From: Mycetohabitans rhizoxinica HKI 454
GTDB lineage: Bacteria > Pseudomonadota > Gammaproteobacteria > Burkholderiales > Burkholderiaceae
Assembly: GCF_000198775.1 (NCBI RefSeq)
Contig: NC_014722.1
Coordinates: 49,094-113,093, forward strand
Direction of reading: 5' to 3'
DNA: 64,000 nucleotides
Numbering within the stretch: the stretch's first letter is position 1; each line of letters opens with the position of its first letter. The notes below the pieces were generated by a model. It made no database searches. It had not been told where the DNA came from and was given only the letters and a program-made list of their open reading frames with translations. Shown here in pieces: positions 28,187 to 37,688 of the stretch. A program made the translations under genes and the position numbers.

Positions 28187-29340
28187 TCCCATTTCGCTTT
28201 CAGACCGTGCCAACGGTCATCGTGGAGTTCGGCGCGGCACGCCGGCTCGGCACATTGCTGCGTGAGCACTTCGGCACGCTCAGCCGGCTGTGCGTGGTGA
28301 CCGACACACTCCTGCATCGCAGCGGGCTGCTCGGGCCCGCGCTAGCGGACCTCACTGCACAGGGCTGGCATGTCACCGTCATCGATGACGTGGTGGCCGA
28401 TCCGCCCGAACAGGTGGTGCTCGACGCCGCCGCACGCGCCTCGGCCGTCGGTGCCGAGATCGTGCTCGGACTCGGCGGCGGCTCGTCAATGGACGTGGCC
28501 AAGCTGATCGCCGTCCTGGTGGCCGGGCAGCAACCGCTGGCCGAGATGTACGGCGTAGGCAACGTACGTGGCACGCGCGTGCCGCTGGTGCAAATGCCGA
28601 CCACCGCGGGCACCGGCTCGGAAGTCACCGCCGTGTCGATCGTCACGCTCGGCGAGGCGCGCAAGATGGGCGTGGTCGCGCCGCAACTGTTCGCTGATGT
28701 CGCGATTCTGGACGCGGAACTCACGCTTGGCCTGCCGCGCGCGACGACCGCGGCCACCGGCATCGATGCCATGGTGCATGCGATCGAGGCGTACACGTCG
28801 GCACGCCTGAAGAACCCACTATCGGACAGGCTCGCGCTGCAGGCGCTGGAGCTGTTGTCCCGCCACCTGCTGCCGGCGTGCGACAACGGGCAGGACCGCG
28901 CAGCGCGCGAGGCAATGCTGCTCGGCGCGATGCTGGCCGGACAAGCTTTCGCCAATGCGCCGGTGGCCGCCGTACACGCGCTCGCGTATCCGATCGGCGG
29001 CCTGTTCCACGTGCCGCACGGTTTGTCCAACGCCCTCGTGCTACCCCACGTGCTGCGCTTCAACGCGAACGCGGCCGCACAGCAGTATGCGCAGCTTGCC
29101 GAAATCATCGCGCCCGACGCACGCGGCAGCGACGAAGCCAGGACAGCGGCATGGATTGCACGGATCGATGCGCTGATTGCTGCCACCGGGATCCCGAGGA
29201 CGCTGCGCGAAGTTGGCGTCGGCCGGCACGAATTGCCGAGAATGGCCGCCGACGCGATGCTGCAAACCCGCCTGCTCGTGAACAATCCTCGCGAAGTTGG
29301 CGAAGCCGACGCCCTCGCCATCTACGAGCAGGCCTGGTAA
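28183..29340 (+). CDS. Iron-containing (group III) alcohol dehydrogenase
   Basis: A 385-residue Fe-ADH. The NAD-binding motif GLGGGSSMDVAKLI lies at about residues 93-106, MPTTAGTGSEVT at about 140-151, and metal-binding His residues in DAMVHAIEAYTS and VPHGLSNALVLPHVLRFN. The family reduces aldehydes and ketones, or oxidises diols, using Fe2+. It is the last gene of the operon (the next gene faces it from the right) and probably supplies the final or first redox step on the carbon substrate, such as a lactaldehyde- or propanediol-like reaction. The exact substrate is unknown. Confidence 0.87.
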   Translation: MIPFRFQTVPTVIVEFGAARRLGTLLREHFGTLSRLCVVTDTLLHRSGLLGPALADLTAQGWHVTVIDDVVADPPEQVVLDAAARASAVGAEIVLGLGGGSSMDVAKLIAVLVAGQQPLAEMYGVGNVRGTRVPLVQMPTTAGTGSEVTAVSIVTLGEARKMGVVAPQLFADVAILDAELTLGLPRATTAATGIDAMVHAIEAYTSARLKNPLSDRLALQALELLSRHLLPACDNGQDRAAREAMLLGAMLAGQAFANAPVAAVHALAYPIGGLFHVPHGLSNALVLPHVLRFNANAAAQQYAQLAEIIAPDARGSDEARTAAWIARIDALIAATGIPRTLREVGVGRHELPRMAADAMLQTRLLVNNPREVGEADALAIYEQAW

Positions 29341-29452
29341 GACGCCTACGTTTTCGTGTGCTCGGCCCGCACGTCTTTCACGGCAGGCACCACAGCGGCC
29401 ATTTGAACCTGCAGCGGATCGTGGCCGGCCACCATGAGCCAAGGCGGGTCAG

Positions 29453-30352
29453 CTACGCTGCCGCGTAGTGGGCTGAATGCCGCGCAAGCGCGACGAAGGC
29501 GGCCAGGTAGTCGGTGTCGGCATCCGCCTCGCGCATGCCCACGAAGATCTGCTTGGCGATGCCGTTGCGTCCCAACCGCACCGGCTCGATCGGCATCTTG
29601 TTCGCATATTCCTGCACCAGCCAGCGCGGCAGCGCGGCAACGCCGCGGCCGCTGGCGACCATTTGCACCATGATGTCAGTGGTCTCGATCGTCTTGTGAC
29701 GCTTCGGCCGCACGCCGGCCGGCACCAGAAATTGCGCATATATGTCAAGTCGGTCAATATCGACCGGATAGGTGATCAGCACTTCGCCGGTCAACTGCGC
29801 CGGCTCGACGTGCGTGCCACGTGTCAGTGCGTGTCCGCGCTGGACCACCAGCACCTGCTCGTAGTCAAACACCGGCTCGAAGCGAAGGCCCGCGCGGTGC
29901 AATGGATCGGGCGTGACCAAAATATCAATGTCATAGACGAACAGTGCGCCAATGCCGCCGAACTGGAACTTCTGCTTTACGTCCACATCGACGTCCGGCC
30001 ACTGTGCCAGGTACGGCGACACAACCTTCAGCAACCATTGGTAGCAGGGGTGGCATTCCATTCCGATGCGCAGCGTGCCACGCTCGCCCTGCGCGTACTG
30101 TGCCAAGCGCGCCTGCGCGTGCTCCAGCTGCGGCAGTACGCGATTGGCGACCGATAACAGGTATTCGCCCGCCTGCGTCAGCCGCAGGTTGCGGCCTTCG
30201 CGGCGCCAGACCGCCGTACCCAGCATCTGCTCCATTTTCTTGACCGTGTGGCTCAGCGCCGACTGGGTCAGGCACAACACCTCGGCGGCAGCGGTCAATG
30301 AACCGCGCCGGTCAACCTCGCGCACGATCGCCAGGTGAATACGTTCGAGCAT
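29453..30352 (-). CDS. metR: LysR-family regulator MetR
   Basis: A 299-residue LysR regulator with an N-terminal winged helix (residues 5-63: VDRRGSLTAAAEVLCLTQSALSHTVKKME) and a substrate-binding domain beginning GTLRIGMECHPCYQWL, a stretch typical of MetR. It is divergent from metE with 105 bp between the starts. MetR activates metE, with homocysteine as co-inducer. A MetR-box-like sequence is present in the shared promoter region. ATG 30352 is preceded only by a weak ribosome-binding site. Confidence 0.9.
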   Translation of the reverse strand: MLERIHLAIVREVDRRGSLTAAAEVLCLTQSALSHTVKKMEQMLGTAVWRREGRNLRLTQAGEYLLSVANRVLPQLEHAQARLAQYAQGERGTLRIGMECHPCYQWLLKVVSPYLAQWPDVDVDVKQKFQFGGIGALFVYDIDILVTPDPLHRAGLRFEPVFDYEQVLVVQRGHALTRGTHVEPAQLTGEVLITYPVDIDRLDIYAQFLVPAGVRPKRHKTIETTDIMVQMVASGRGVAALPRWLVQEYANKMPIEPVRLGRNGIAKQIFVGMREADADTDYLAAFVALARHSAHYAAA

Positions 30353-30361
30353 CTCGAGGCA

Positions 30362-30374
30362 TGAATATATTTAA
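30362..30374. promoter_or_regulatory. MetR box candidate
   Basis: TGAATATATTTAA matches the MetR consensus TGAA-N5-TTCA with one mismatch. A second half-site TGAA (30383-30386) and a TTCA (30402-30405) lie in the same metR-metE intergenic region. The position between divergent regulator and target supports the call. Confidence 0.55.
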
Positions 30375-30457
30375 TGGGACAATGAAATAATGCCACTTTT
30401 TTTCATATATCCCAACCCCTATGATCGACGCACTCTTGACTCAACCTCTATCGAATC

Positions 30458-32737
30458 ATGGCCATCACCCACAATCTGGGCTTTCCGCGCATTGGCGCGA
30501 AGCGGGAATTGAAATTCGCGCTCGAGTCTTACTGGAAGGGACAGTCCTCACTGGACGAACTGAAAGCAGCGGGCGCTCAACTGCGCCAGCAGCACTGGGC
30601 CAACCAGGCGAAATTGGACTGGTCACCGGTGGGCGATTTCGCGTTCTATGATCAGGTGCTCGACATGAGCTTTACGCTCGGCAACCTACCGGAGCGGGTA
30701 CGCAACCTGGACGGTGACTCGCTGGACAACTACTTTCGGATCGCACGCGGGCGTTCAGCCACGGACGGCGCATGCAGTTGCGGCGTGCAGGCCGGCGAGA
30801 TGACCAAGTGGTTCGATACCAACTACCACTACATCGTGCCGGAATTGAGCGCGTCCACGACCTTTTCGCTCGACGCATCGCGCCTGCTCGGCGAGTTCGA
30901 ACAGGCACGCCGCCTTGGCGTGAAAGCCAAGCCGGTGATCATCGGGCCGCTGACGTACCTGTGGCTCGGCAAGGCTAAGGACGACTCGGACAAACTCGCG
31001 CTGTTGCCGCGACTGCTGCCGGTCTATGCGCAATTGCTGGCCGAACTCGCCGCGTGCGGTGCTGAATGGGTGCAGATCGACGAACCGATCCTCGTCACCG
31101 AGCTCGATCCGCAGTGGCAGCAAGCGTTCGTGCACGCCTACGACACGCTACGCACCGATCGCGTTAAGCTGCTGCTAGCCACCTACTTCGGGCAATTGCA
31201 GGAGAACCTGCCGCTTGCGTGCGCATTGCCCGTGCAGGGCCTGCACGTGGACACGCTCAATGCACGCGATGAAGTCTGCGACGTCATCGCGAGTCTGCCG
31301 GCCGAGCGCGTGCTATCGCTCGGTGTCGTCAACGGCCGCAATATCTGGAAAACCGATCTCGTCGCAACGCTCGACTGGCTCGAGCCGATCCACCGCCAAC
31401 TCGGCCAGCGGCTCTGGCTGGCGCCGTCGTGCTCCCTGCTGCACGTGCCGGTGGACCTGGCCAGTGAGCGCGGGCTCGACGCCGAGCTCCGTTCATGGCT
31501 TGCATTCGCGCTGCAAAAACTGGACGAACTGAATGTGCTGGCTACGGCACTGAACAACGGCAGGCAGGCTGTGGAGGCTGAACTGCGGGACAACCAGGCC
31601 GCCATCGCGGCGCGCAAGGTATCGGCGCGCGTGCATAACCCAGCCGTCAAGGCGGCGCTTGCGCGCATCGACGCCGACATGGAACGCCGCACGAACCCCT
31701 ATCCGGAGCGCGCGCGCAAGCAACACGAGCAGTTGCAACTGCCGCCTTATCCGACCACGACAATCGGCTCGTTTCCGCAAACCGAAGAAATCCGCCAGGC
31801 GCGCAGCCGTTTCCGTCGTGGCGAACTGGACGAGGCGAGCTACCACGCGACCATGCGCGAGCAGATCGCGCGCAGCGTGCGCGAACAGGAGGCGCTGGGG
31901 CTCGACGTGCTCGTGCATGGCGAGGCCGAGCGCAATGACATGGTCGAGTATTTCGGCGAGCAGCTCGAAGGCTATGCGTTCAGCCAGTTCGGCTGGGTAC
32001 AGTCGTATGGCTCGCGGTGCGTGAAACCGCCGATCATGTTCGGTGACATCCGCCGGCCGAAGCCGATGACCCTCGAGTGGATCCAATATGCGCAATCGCT
32101 GACTCACAAGCCGATGAAAGGTATGTTGACCGGGCCCGTGACGATTCTGAACTGGTCGTTCGTGCGCGACGACCAGCCGCGTGCCGTGTCGTGCCAGCAG
32201 CTTGCGCTAGCGATCCGCGAAGAGGTGCTCGATCTGGAGCGTGCGGGCGTGCGCGTGATTCAGATCGACGAGGCGGCCTTGCGCGAAGGTTTGCCGCTGC
32301 GCAAGTCGCAATGGCATGAGTACCTGCAGTGGGCGGTCGGCGCATTCCGCATCGCGGCCAACGGCGTGCGCGACGACACGCAGATCCACACGCACATGTG
32401 CTATTCGGAGTTCAACGACATCATTGCGTCGATTGCAGAGATGGACGCAGATGTCATCACCATCGAAACATCGCGCTCAGACATGGAACTGCTCGATGCA
32501 TTCGATCACTTCAACTATCCGAATGAGATCGGACCGGGCGTGTACGACATCCATTCACCGAACATCCCGACGCAGGAGCACATCGTCCAGTTGATGCGCA
32601 AGGCGGCCGAGCGCATCCCAGCCGAGCGCCTGTGGGTCAATCCGGACTGCGGGCTGAAGACGCGCGCATGGGCTGAAGTCATCCCGGCGCTGCGCAACAT
32701 GGTGGCCGCCGCGCATACGTTGCGCGGCACCGCGTAG
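30458..32737 (+). CDS. metE: Cobalamin-independent methionine synthase
   Basis: A 759-residue MetE, the usual length, made of two related barrels. The N-terminus ([19 protein letters not shown]) and the linker [14 protein letters not shown] sequence ([15 protein letters not shown]) are diagnostic. The zinc ligands are visible: His and Cys in HTHMCYSEF, and the late Cys in [10 protein letters not shown]. The homocysteine/folate motif [11 protein letters not shown] and [11 protein letters not shown] are present. It transfers the methyl group of 5-methyl-THF-polyglutamate to homocysteine in the cytoplasm. It is regulated by the divergent metR. Confidence 0.96.
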   Translation: MAITHNLGFPRIGAKRELKFALESYWKGQSSLDELKAAGAQLRQQHWANQAKLDWSPVGDFAFYDQVLDMSFTLGNLPERVRNLDGDSLDNYFRIARGRSATDGACSCGVQAGEMTKWFDTNYHYIVPELSASTTFSLDASRLLGEFEQARRLGVKAKPVIIGPLTYLWLGKAKDDSDKLALLPRLLPVYAQLLAELAACGAEWVQIDEPILVTELDPQWQQAFVHAYDTLRTDRVKLLLATYFGQLQENLPLACALPVQGLHVDTLNARDEVCDVIASLPAERVLSLGVVNGRNIWKTDLVATLDWLEPIHRQLGQRLWLAPSCSLLHVPVDLASERGLDAELRSWLAFALQKLDELNVLATALNNGRQAVEAELRDNQAAIAARKVSARVHNPAVKAALARIDADMERRTNPYPERARKQHEQLQLPPYPTTTIGSFPQTEEIRQARSRFRRGELDEASYHATMREQIARSVREQEALGLDVLVHGEAERNDMVEYFGEQLEGYAFSQFGWVQSYGSRCVKPPIMFGDIRRPKPMTLEWIQYAQSLTHKPMKGMLTGPVTILNWSFVRDDQPRAVSCQQLALAIREEVLDLERAGVRVIQIDEAALREGLPLRKSQWHEYLQWAVGAFRIAANGVRDDTQIHTHMCYSEFNDIIASIAEMDADVITIETSRSDMELLDAFDHFNYPNEIGPGVYDIHSPNIPTQEHIVQLMRKAAERIPAERLWVNPDCGLKTRAWAEVIPALRNMVAAAHTLRGTA

Positions 32738-32747
32738 CGCGCGTTCA

Positions 32748-33899
32748 TCAGCCTCGGCCCGCGAGGCGCCACAGCGACGTCACCTCGCGGGCCCGCGCCG
32801 CATGCAACGGATCCGCGGCGTCCGACGCTTTGGGGTGACGCGGCCGGATATCGACGCGGTTAAGCACCTGCAAGCCGGCCGCGTCGATCATCGCGAGGAA
32901 AGCTTCGCGTGGGCGCAAGCCAAGATGCTCAGCCAGGTCCGACATGATCAGCCAACCCTCGCCGCCGGGGGCCAAATGCGCCGGCAAACCGGCGAGGAAT
33001 CCTCGTAGCATGCGACTGTCCGGATCGAATACAGCGTGCTCGATCGATGCACTCGGGCGCGCCGGCACCCACGGCGGGTTACAGACTACCAGCGGCGCGC
33101 GGCGCGATAACGGAAAAAGATCCGCCCGCACGACCTCCACTTGCGCAGACAGCCCCAACCTCGCGACGTTCTCGCGCGCGCAATCTAGCGCGCGCGAATC
33201 GACGTCCGTTGCGATCACGCGCCGCACGCCGCGCCGGGCCAGCAATGCGGCGATCACGCCGGTGCCGGTGCCAATGTCGAAAGCGAGCGCATCGGCCCCG
33301 GCCGGCAACGGCGCCTGCGCTATCAGGTCCAGGTATTCGCCGCGTACGGGCGAGAATACGCCATAGTGCGGATGGATCCGGGCGCCGCCGAGTGCGTCGA
33401 TGACCACACCCTTACGATGCCACTCGAACGCGCCGACCATCCCCAGCAACTCGCGCAGCGAAACGACGCTGACCGCGTCACCACCGGGCGGCGGCCCGTA
33501 TGCGTGCGCGCACGCACCACTTAGGTCCGGGGCACGGCGCAGCGGTATCCGGTAATGCGCATCGAGCGGCACCAGCAGCATCGCCAGCGTGCGGGCCCGC
33601 TGCGCTTGCGCCAGCCGATGCAGGTTGAACGTTTCCTGTGGCGTCGCACCGCGCTTGGGCCGACGACGCTCGATGCGCCGCGCGATGGCCTGCAATAGCT
33701 GCCGCGCGTTATTGAAGTCGCCCTGCCACAGGATCGCGGTTCCCTCGCATGCCAGGCGATAGGCGTGATCGGCGCCGAGCGTGTCGTCGGCCGGCACGAC
33801 GCGCCGAGGCGGCGGTAGCCCGGCGTGCGAGCGCCAGCGCGCGTGGTGAGTCTGGCCCCCCTGGGTCCAGTTCAGCATCGAGCACTCAAGTCCGTTCAT
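32748..33899 (-). CDS. Class I SAM-dependent methyltransferase, HemK/RsmC-like motif NPPW
   Basis: A 383-residue protein. The last ~220 residues hold the Rossmann methyltransferase: DIGTGTGVIAALLARRG (SAM binding), VIATDVDSRALDCARENV, and the catalytic loop VVCNPPW typical of enzymes that methylate planar amino groups (Gln, Ade or Gua). The N-terminal ~150 residues are Arg-rich and of unknown fold. It converges on metE with 10 nt between the stops. ATG 33899 or ATG 33881 (MLNWTQGG) can be the start. The substrate cannot be told from the sequence. Confidence 0.8.
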   Translation of the reverse strand: MNGLECSMLNWTQGGQTHHARWRSHAGLPPPRRVVPADDTLGADHAYRLACEGTAILWQGDFNNARQLLQAIARRIERRRPKRGATPQETFNLHRLAQAQRARTLAMLLVPLDAHYRIPLRRAPDLSGACAHAYGPPPGGDAVSVVSLRELLGMVGAFEWHRKGVVIDALGGARIHPHYGVFSPVRGEYLDLIAQAPLPAGADALAFDIGTGTGVIAALLARRGVRRVIATDVDSRALDCARENVARLGLSAQVEVVRADLFPLSRRAPLVVCNPPWVPARPSASIEHAVFDPDSRMLRGFLAGLPAHLAPGGEGWLIMSDLAEHLGLRPREAFLAMIDAAGLQVLNRVDIRPRHPKASDAADPLHAARAREVTSLWRLAGRG

Positions 33900-33902
33900 C
33901 GT

Positions 33903-34012
33903 GTCACCCGCCCGTCGTCACAAACGTCATCCGCACGCCCAGACCGACGATCCCGACGCTGACGACCCGCTCGATCCACCGGCGTGCGGCCACCCGAGGG
34001 GCGCAGCGGCCC
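33903..34012 (-). pseudogene. LysE/RhtB exporter C-terminal remnant
   Basis: On the minus strand an open frame ends RRWIERVVSVGIVGLGVRM…TTGG-stop. The basic residues followed by a hydrophobic helix with GLGVR are the last transmembrane segment of LysE/RhtB amino-acid exporters. Only about 35 codons remain, between the PCu(A)C gene and the methyltransferase gene. This is a gene fragment left by deletion. The similarity is short, so the call is tentative. Confidence 0.5.
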
Positions 34013-34015
34013 ACC

Positions 34016-34468
34016 TCAATGCGCCGACGCCGAGGCGGGCCGAAGCTCGCACTGGACGTCCAGCTTGCCGTCGGCGCCAAAATCGAGCGTCAATGGAATC
34101 GTCGTGCCGACTTTCAATGCGCTCTTGGGCTGTTCGAGCATCACGTGATAACCGCCCGGCGCAAACTTCAGCGTACCGTGGGCCGGCACGCCAACCGCAT
34201 CGACATGGACCATCCGCGACGTACTGCCGTTGCTCCGCGTCTGGTGCATCATGACCATGCCAAAGGCCGGCGCATCGACGTCCTTTAGCGAAACCGGCGT
34301 GTCTGCGTCGTTTTTTATCGTGAAATAGGCAGATGACGGCAGGGTCGCCGGCATCGTGCGCACCCAGCAGCCGCTCACCTGCACCCCCACCGGCCCGGCG
34401 GCCTGCGCGGCGGCGCTCAGCATGGTAAACAGCGCCGCAGTGGCGCCTATCAGAGACTTGACCTGCAT
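34016..34468 (-). CDS. Periplasmic PCu(A)C copper chaperone
   Basis: A 150-residue protein with a signal peptide (SLIGATAALFTMLSAAAQA) and the PCu(A)C domain: AYFTIKN, then FGMVMMHQT, then MVHVD and GGYHVMLEQP. These supply the His and Met ligands of the conserved H-M…M…H-M copper site. It delivers Cu(I) to respiratory oxidase assembly in the periplasm. ATG 34468 was chosen because ccggaggtagga precedes it; the open frame runs further upstream to 34516. It lies 49 nt downstream of the cation exchanger stop on the same strand. Confidence 0.88.
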   Translation of the reverse strand: MQVKSLIGATAALFTMLSAAAQAAGPVGVQVSGCWVRTMPATLPSSAYFTIKNDADTPVSLKDVDAPAFGMVMMHQTRSNGSTSRMVHVDAVGVPAHGTLKFAPGGYHVMLEQPKSALKVGTTIPLTLDFGADGKLDVQCELRPASASAH

Positions 34469-34517
34469 TCCTACCTCCGGAATCGAACGGCGAAAAATCG
34501 AACAGCACCGCAGCATT

Positions 34518-35523
34518 TTATGCCAATGTCACGGCCAGATAGACCGCATAGAGCACGCCATTGAACAGCAGCGCCCAGACTGGCAGGCCGCGACCGCGCG
34601 ACAGCGCGCGGCACCACGCTGCCGCGACCAGTGTAATCGCGATGCCGGTCAGCACCTCGATGCGCGGCTCCCATGGCGTAAGCATGATGCCCAGCGCTGG
34701 CAGCAGCGTGCCCTGGAACACCATCGCACCGGTGAGGTTCCCAAATGCGAGCGTGTCCTTGCCGCGACGCACCCACAAGATACTGTTAATCTTCTCGGGC
34801 AACTCCGTGGCGATCGGGATGATCAGCAGCGACAACAGCAGCGGCGACACGCCCAGCAGCTGGGAGACCCCGTCCACGCCATCAATGAATCCCTTCGCAC
34901 CGCCGATTAACAAGGCCAGCGCGATGGCCAGCTGCAGCACGATCGTCACGAAGCCGGGTCGGGATACCGAAGCGCGACAGATACATGACGTGCGGCGCCT
35001 CGGTGCCATGCCCGCCGGCCACCAACGCTTGCGATGCACGCAACGTCGCATACACGTAGCACAGATACACGCACACGAGTGCGGCGCTCAACCCTGCCCG
35101 CACCAGCACGCTCGTATGCGGCACATACATCGCGGCGGCCGATAACGCAAACGCAAACAGGAAGTAGTTGAGATCGCGATTGATACCGCCGACCTCCGGC
35201 CGTATCCGTCCACAGAGCCCACGCTGGCGCAGTACCGCAACGGTCATCAGGCACGTGGACAGCGTCGCGAGCATCAGCGGCGCGCCTAGAATCGCGCCCA
35301 CACCGATTTCTTCGTTGAGCCGCTCGCCGCGTCCCGACACAATGGCGATCAGCGGAATCAACGTCTCGGGCAGCGCGGTGCCGACCGCCGCGAACAATGA
35401 GCCGGTCACGCCCTCGGATAGCTTCATCCGCTCGCCCAGGTGTTCCAGCGCGTTCGTGAACAATTCGGCGGCGACCAGGATCACCGCGAGCATCAGCATG
35501 AGTTCGAGCACGAGCCAAGTCAT
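34518..35523 (-). pseudogene. Sodium/calcium exchanger-family cation antiporter, frameshifted
   Basis: About 335 residues in two frames. From ATG 35523 the first half (LMLAVILVAAELFTNALEHLGERM, then GTALPETLIPLIAIVSG with the alpha-1 repeat signature) runs to EAPHVMYLSRFGIP. The second half continues in the next frame (FVTIVLQLAIALALLIGGAKGF, LLSLLIIPIATELPEKINSILW, the alpha-2 repeat) to the stop at 34518. The combined length of 1006 nt is 3n+1. One extra base in the gggtcggg stretch at about 34956-34963 explains the shift. It is therefore either inactivated or an assembly error. Its leader contains a probable Mn2+ riboswitch, so the ion exported may be manganese rather than calcium. Confidence 0.85.
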
Positions 35524-35639
35524 GCGCACGCTCCCGTCGCAACGGGCGGCATGGCCAAACGGGCAGGCGGGTAGGGGGAACGGGGATGGTGCACGATATC
35601 TCCACGGTCGGACACATGAACCATGACGCGGCGCGACGG

Positions 35640-35832
35640 TCCGACCGGGACGAGGCGCGGCGTCGATGGTCTGGCCAAACCCGCGTGGGCCGAGCGCACC
35701 ACGGCATGAGCCGGAGACTGTTGGCGCGATCTTCCTGGCGTGCTGGCGTCGGACTGACGCGGCGCGGCCACTCAGGCCGGCCGCCGCATCGCATCCGCGA
35801 CCCGGCAACGCAGGAAAGGCTACTCCCCAAAG
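35640..35832 (-). promoter_or_regulatory. Probable yybP-ykoY (Mn2+-sensing) riboswitch
   Basis: On the minus strand, TTTGGGGAGTAGCCTTTCC (about 35831-35813) carries the GGGGAGUAGC hallmark of the yybP-ykoY class. About 130 nt later GGCCAGACCATCGACGCC (35675-35658) resembles the second conserved loop region, and GC-rich pairing segments lie between and after. The element ends about 115 nt before the ATG of the cation exchanger (35523), and the class commonly controls Mn2+ and other cation exporters. The identification rests on the conserved core and position. The fold was not computed and the downstream limit is approximate. Confidence 0.68.
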
Positions 35833-35923
35833 ACCTGCGCATTCTAACCGACACGCGGCAGCTCGCATAGAATGCTACGCAGCACCGCGTACCCGCTAGC
35901 CCTTATTCGAGACACTGCTGAAC

Positions 35924-37552
35924 ATGGCGCGCATCATTCCCGACGACTGGAAACACCTGGACGCAGCAGGCGCCGCAGCCCGCGAGCGCGAAACGTTGAC
36001 CACGCTGGCCAAGCAACTGCCGGACGGCTACACGGTCTATCACGGCGTGCATTGGACCCGCGTGAACCAGGGCTTCTCGGTATTTGGCGAAGCGGACTTC
36101 GTCGTGGTGGGACCATCGGGGCGCCTGATGGTAATCGAGCAGAAGTCGGGATTCCTGCGCGAGACGTCTACAGGCCTGGTCAAGGTCTACCTACAGAAGG
36201 AACGCAATGTCGCGGTCCAGTTGGCCCGCACGATCGAAGGCCTGCATCGGCGCTTCACCGCGGCGTTCGGCGCCGGCACCTATTGCATCGAGGCGCTGCT
36301 GTATTGCCCGGACTACATCGTGCGCGACCCGGGCATTGCCGGTGTCGCCCCAGAGCGCATCGTCGACGCGACGCGCAAAGACCAACTCGCCGCGGTCATT
36401 CAGCGCGCGTTGCCGCCCGACGAGGCCCCATTCGACTGTGCTGCCAAGCTGCATCATTTCCTGTCCGATCACCTTGCGCTCACACCGGACGCCAGCGCAC
36501 TGGTCGGGCAGGCGGACACACTGGTCACGCGGCTCTCCGGCGGCCTGGCCGAATGGGCGCGGCGCCTGTCGTTCGAGCCGTTCAGGCTGCGCGTGACCGG
36601 CACGGCGGGCTCGGGCAAGACGCAATTGGCAATCCAGGTGATGAAGGACGCGCTCGCTCAGGGCCGGCGTGTGCTGTACGTCTGCTTCAACCGTCCCCTG
36701 GCGGACCACATCGCGCGCGTCGCACCGCCGGGCGCGAAGGTCGCGACCTACCACCAGCTGTGTGACTGGGTCGTGCGCGACAGCGGGCAGGAGCCAGACT
36801 TTGCATCCCCGGATGTCTTCGGCTGGCTCGACGCACGCTTTGCCGACGTGCCCCCCAGTGATGCGTGGCGCTTTGATGTGCTGATCGTCGACGAGGGACA
36901 GGACTTCCGCGCGCACTGGGTCGCCGCGCTGCAACGGCTGCTAGCACCAAGCGGCGCATGGTGGTGGCTGGAGGATCCGATGCAGAATTTATATATGCGC
37001 GAACCGGTCCCGTTACCGGGTTGGGTCACGCTGAATGCCTGCGTCAACTATCGTAGCCCACGCGAGATCTTCGACTACTTGCGCGAGGTGATCGGCCCGT
37101 CGTTCACCATCGAAAGCGGCAGTCCATTCGGTGGCTCGGACGTTTCCGTGTCGACCTATGACGGCGACGATCCCCTTGAGCCGACTAAGCGCGCCATCAC
37201 TCAGGCGTTGTCGCTGGGTTTTCGCAAGCAGGATATCGCGCTGCTGTCATTCCGCGGCCGTGAAAAATCACGCTTTGCCGCACTGGAACAGCTCGGGCCG
37301 CACCGGCTGCGCAGCTTCACCGGCCGCTACGATCTGTTCGGCAACCCCGAGTACCGCGACGGCGACGTGCTGTACGAATCGATCCACCGCTTCAAGGGCC
37401 AGGCCGCGCCCTGTGTAATCCTGACCGAGGTGGATTTCGATGCATTCGATGAGCGAGCCGCCCGCAAGCTTTTTGTCGGAGCAACTCGCGCCACGATGAA
37501 GCTGATCGTCGTGATGTCCACCCGCGCCGCGGCGCGGCTGCCGCAGCGCTGA
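35924..37552 (+). CDS. NERD-domain SF1 helicase/ATPase (UvrD-like)
   Basis: A 542-residue protein. Residues about 30-125 are a NERD nuclease-related domain: FGEADFVVVGP and LMVIEQKSGFLRE give the D…ExK-type pattern. Residues about 220-540 are a UvrD-type helicase core: Walker A TGTAGSGKTQLA, Walker B VLIVDEGQDF, YRSPREI, ESIHRFKGQAAPCVI and KLFVGATRATMKL. It probably acts on DNA ends or repair intermediates, and some NERD-helicases are linked to defence. It stands alone between the exchanger leader (divergent) and gshA. It does not overlap other real genes. Confidence 0.85.
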   Translation: MARIIPDDWKHLDAAGAAARERETLTTLAKQLPDGYTVYHGVHWTRVNQGFSVFGEADFVVVGPSGRLMVIEQKSGFLRETSTGLVKVYLQKERNVAVQLARTIEGLHRRFTAAFGAGTYCIEALLYCPDYIVRDPGIAGVAPERIVDATRKDQLAAVIQRALPPDEAPFDCAAKLHHFLSDHLALTPDASALVGQADTLVTRLSGGLAEWARRLSFEPFRLRVTGTAGSGKTQLAIQVMKDALAQGRRVLYVCFNRPLADHIARVAPPGAKVATYHQLCDWVVRDSGQEPDFASPDVFGWLDARFADVPPSDAWRFDVLIVDEGQDFRAHWVAALQRLLAPSGAWWWLEDPMQNLYMREPVPLPGWVTLNACVNYRSPREIFDYLREVIGPSFTIESGSPFGGSDVSVSTYDGDDPLEPTKRAITQALSLGFRKQDIALLSFRGREKSRFAALEQLGPHRLRSFTGRYDLFGNPEYRDGDVLYESIHRFKGQAAPCVILTEVDFDAFDERAARKLFVGATRATMKLIVVMSTRAAARLPQR

Positions 37553-37688
37553 ACGGGGATACCCCCCGACTGCCCGCTTAACCTTGCCTAGCATAACGTC
37601 AGCAACGCTTCGCAGCGCATGTTAAAGTGCCCACTACTCGTGAATCCCTCCGCCGCGGCAGACCGGCCTCCAGTACACCATACCAATA

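Noticed and set aside
28200..29321. Long antisense open frame (373 codons) over the Fe-ADH gene
   Set aside because: It has Ser/Ala/Arg-rich low-complexity content and no motif. It is the usual GC-rich shadow of a well-supported gene.
35524..35868. N-terminal extension of the cation exchanger frame to 35868
   Set aside because: It is Arg/Pro-rich, lacks similarity and covers the riboswitch core; ATG 35523 begins the first membrane helix.
35872..36765. Arg-rich open frame of 297 codons on the plus strand
   Set aside because: It lies in another frame of the NERD-helicase gene, which has all expected motifs; the composition is that of a shadow frame.
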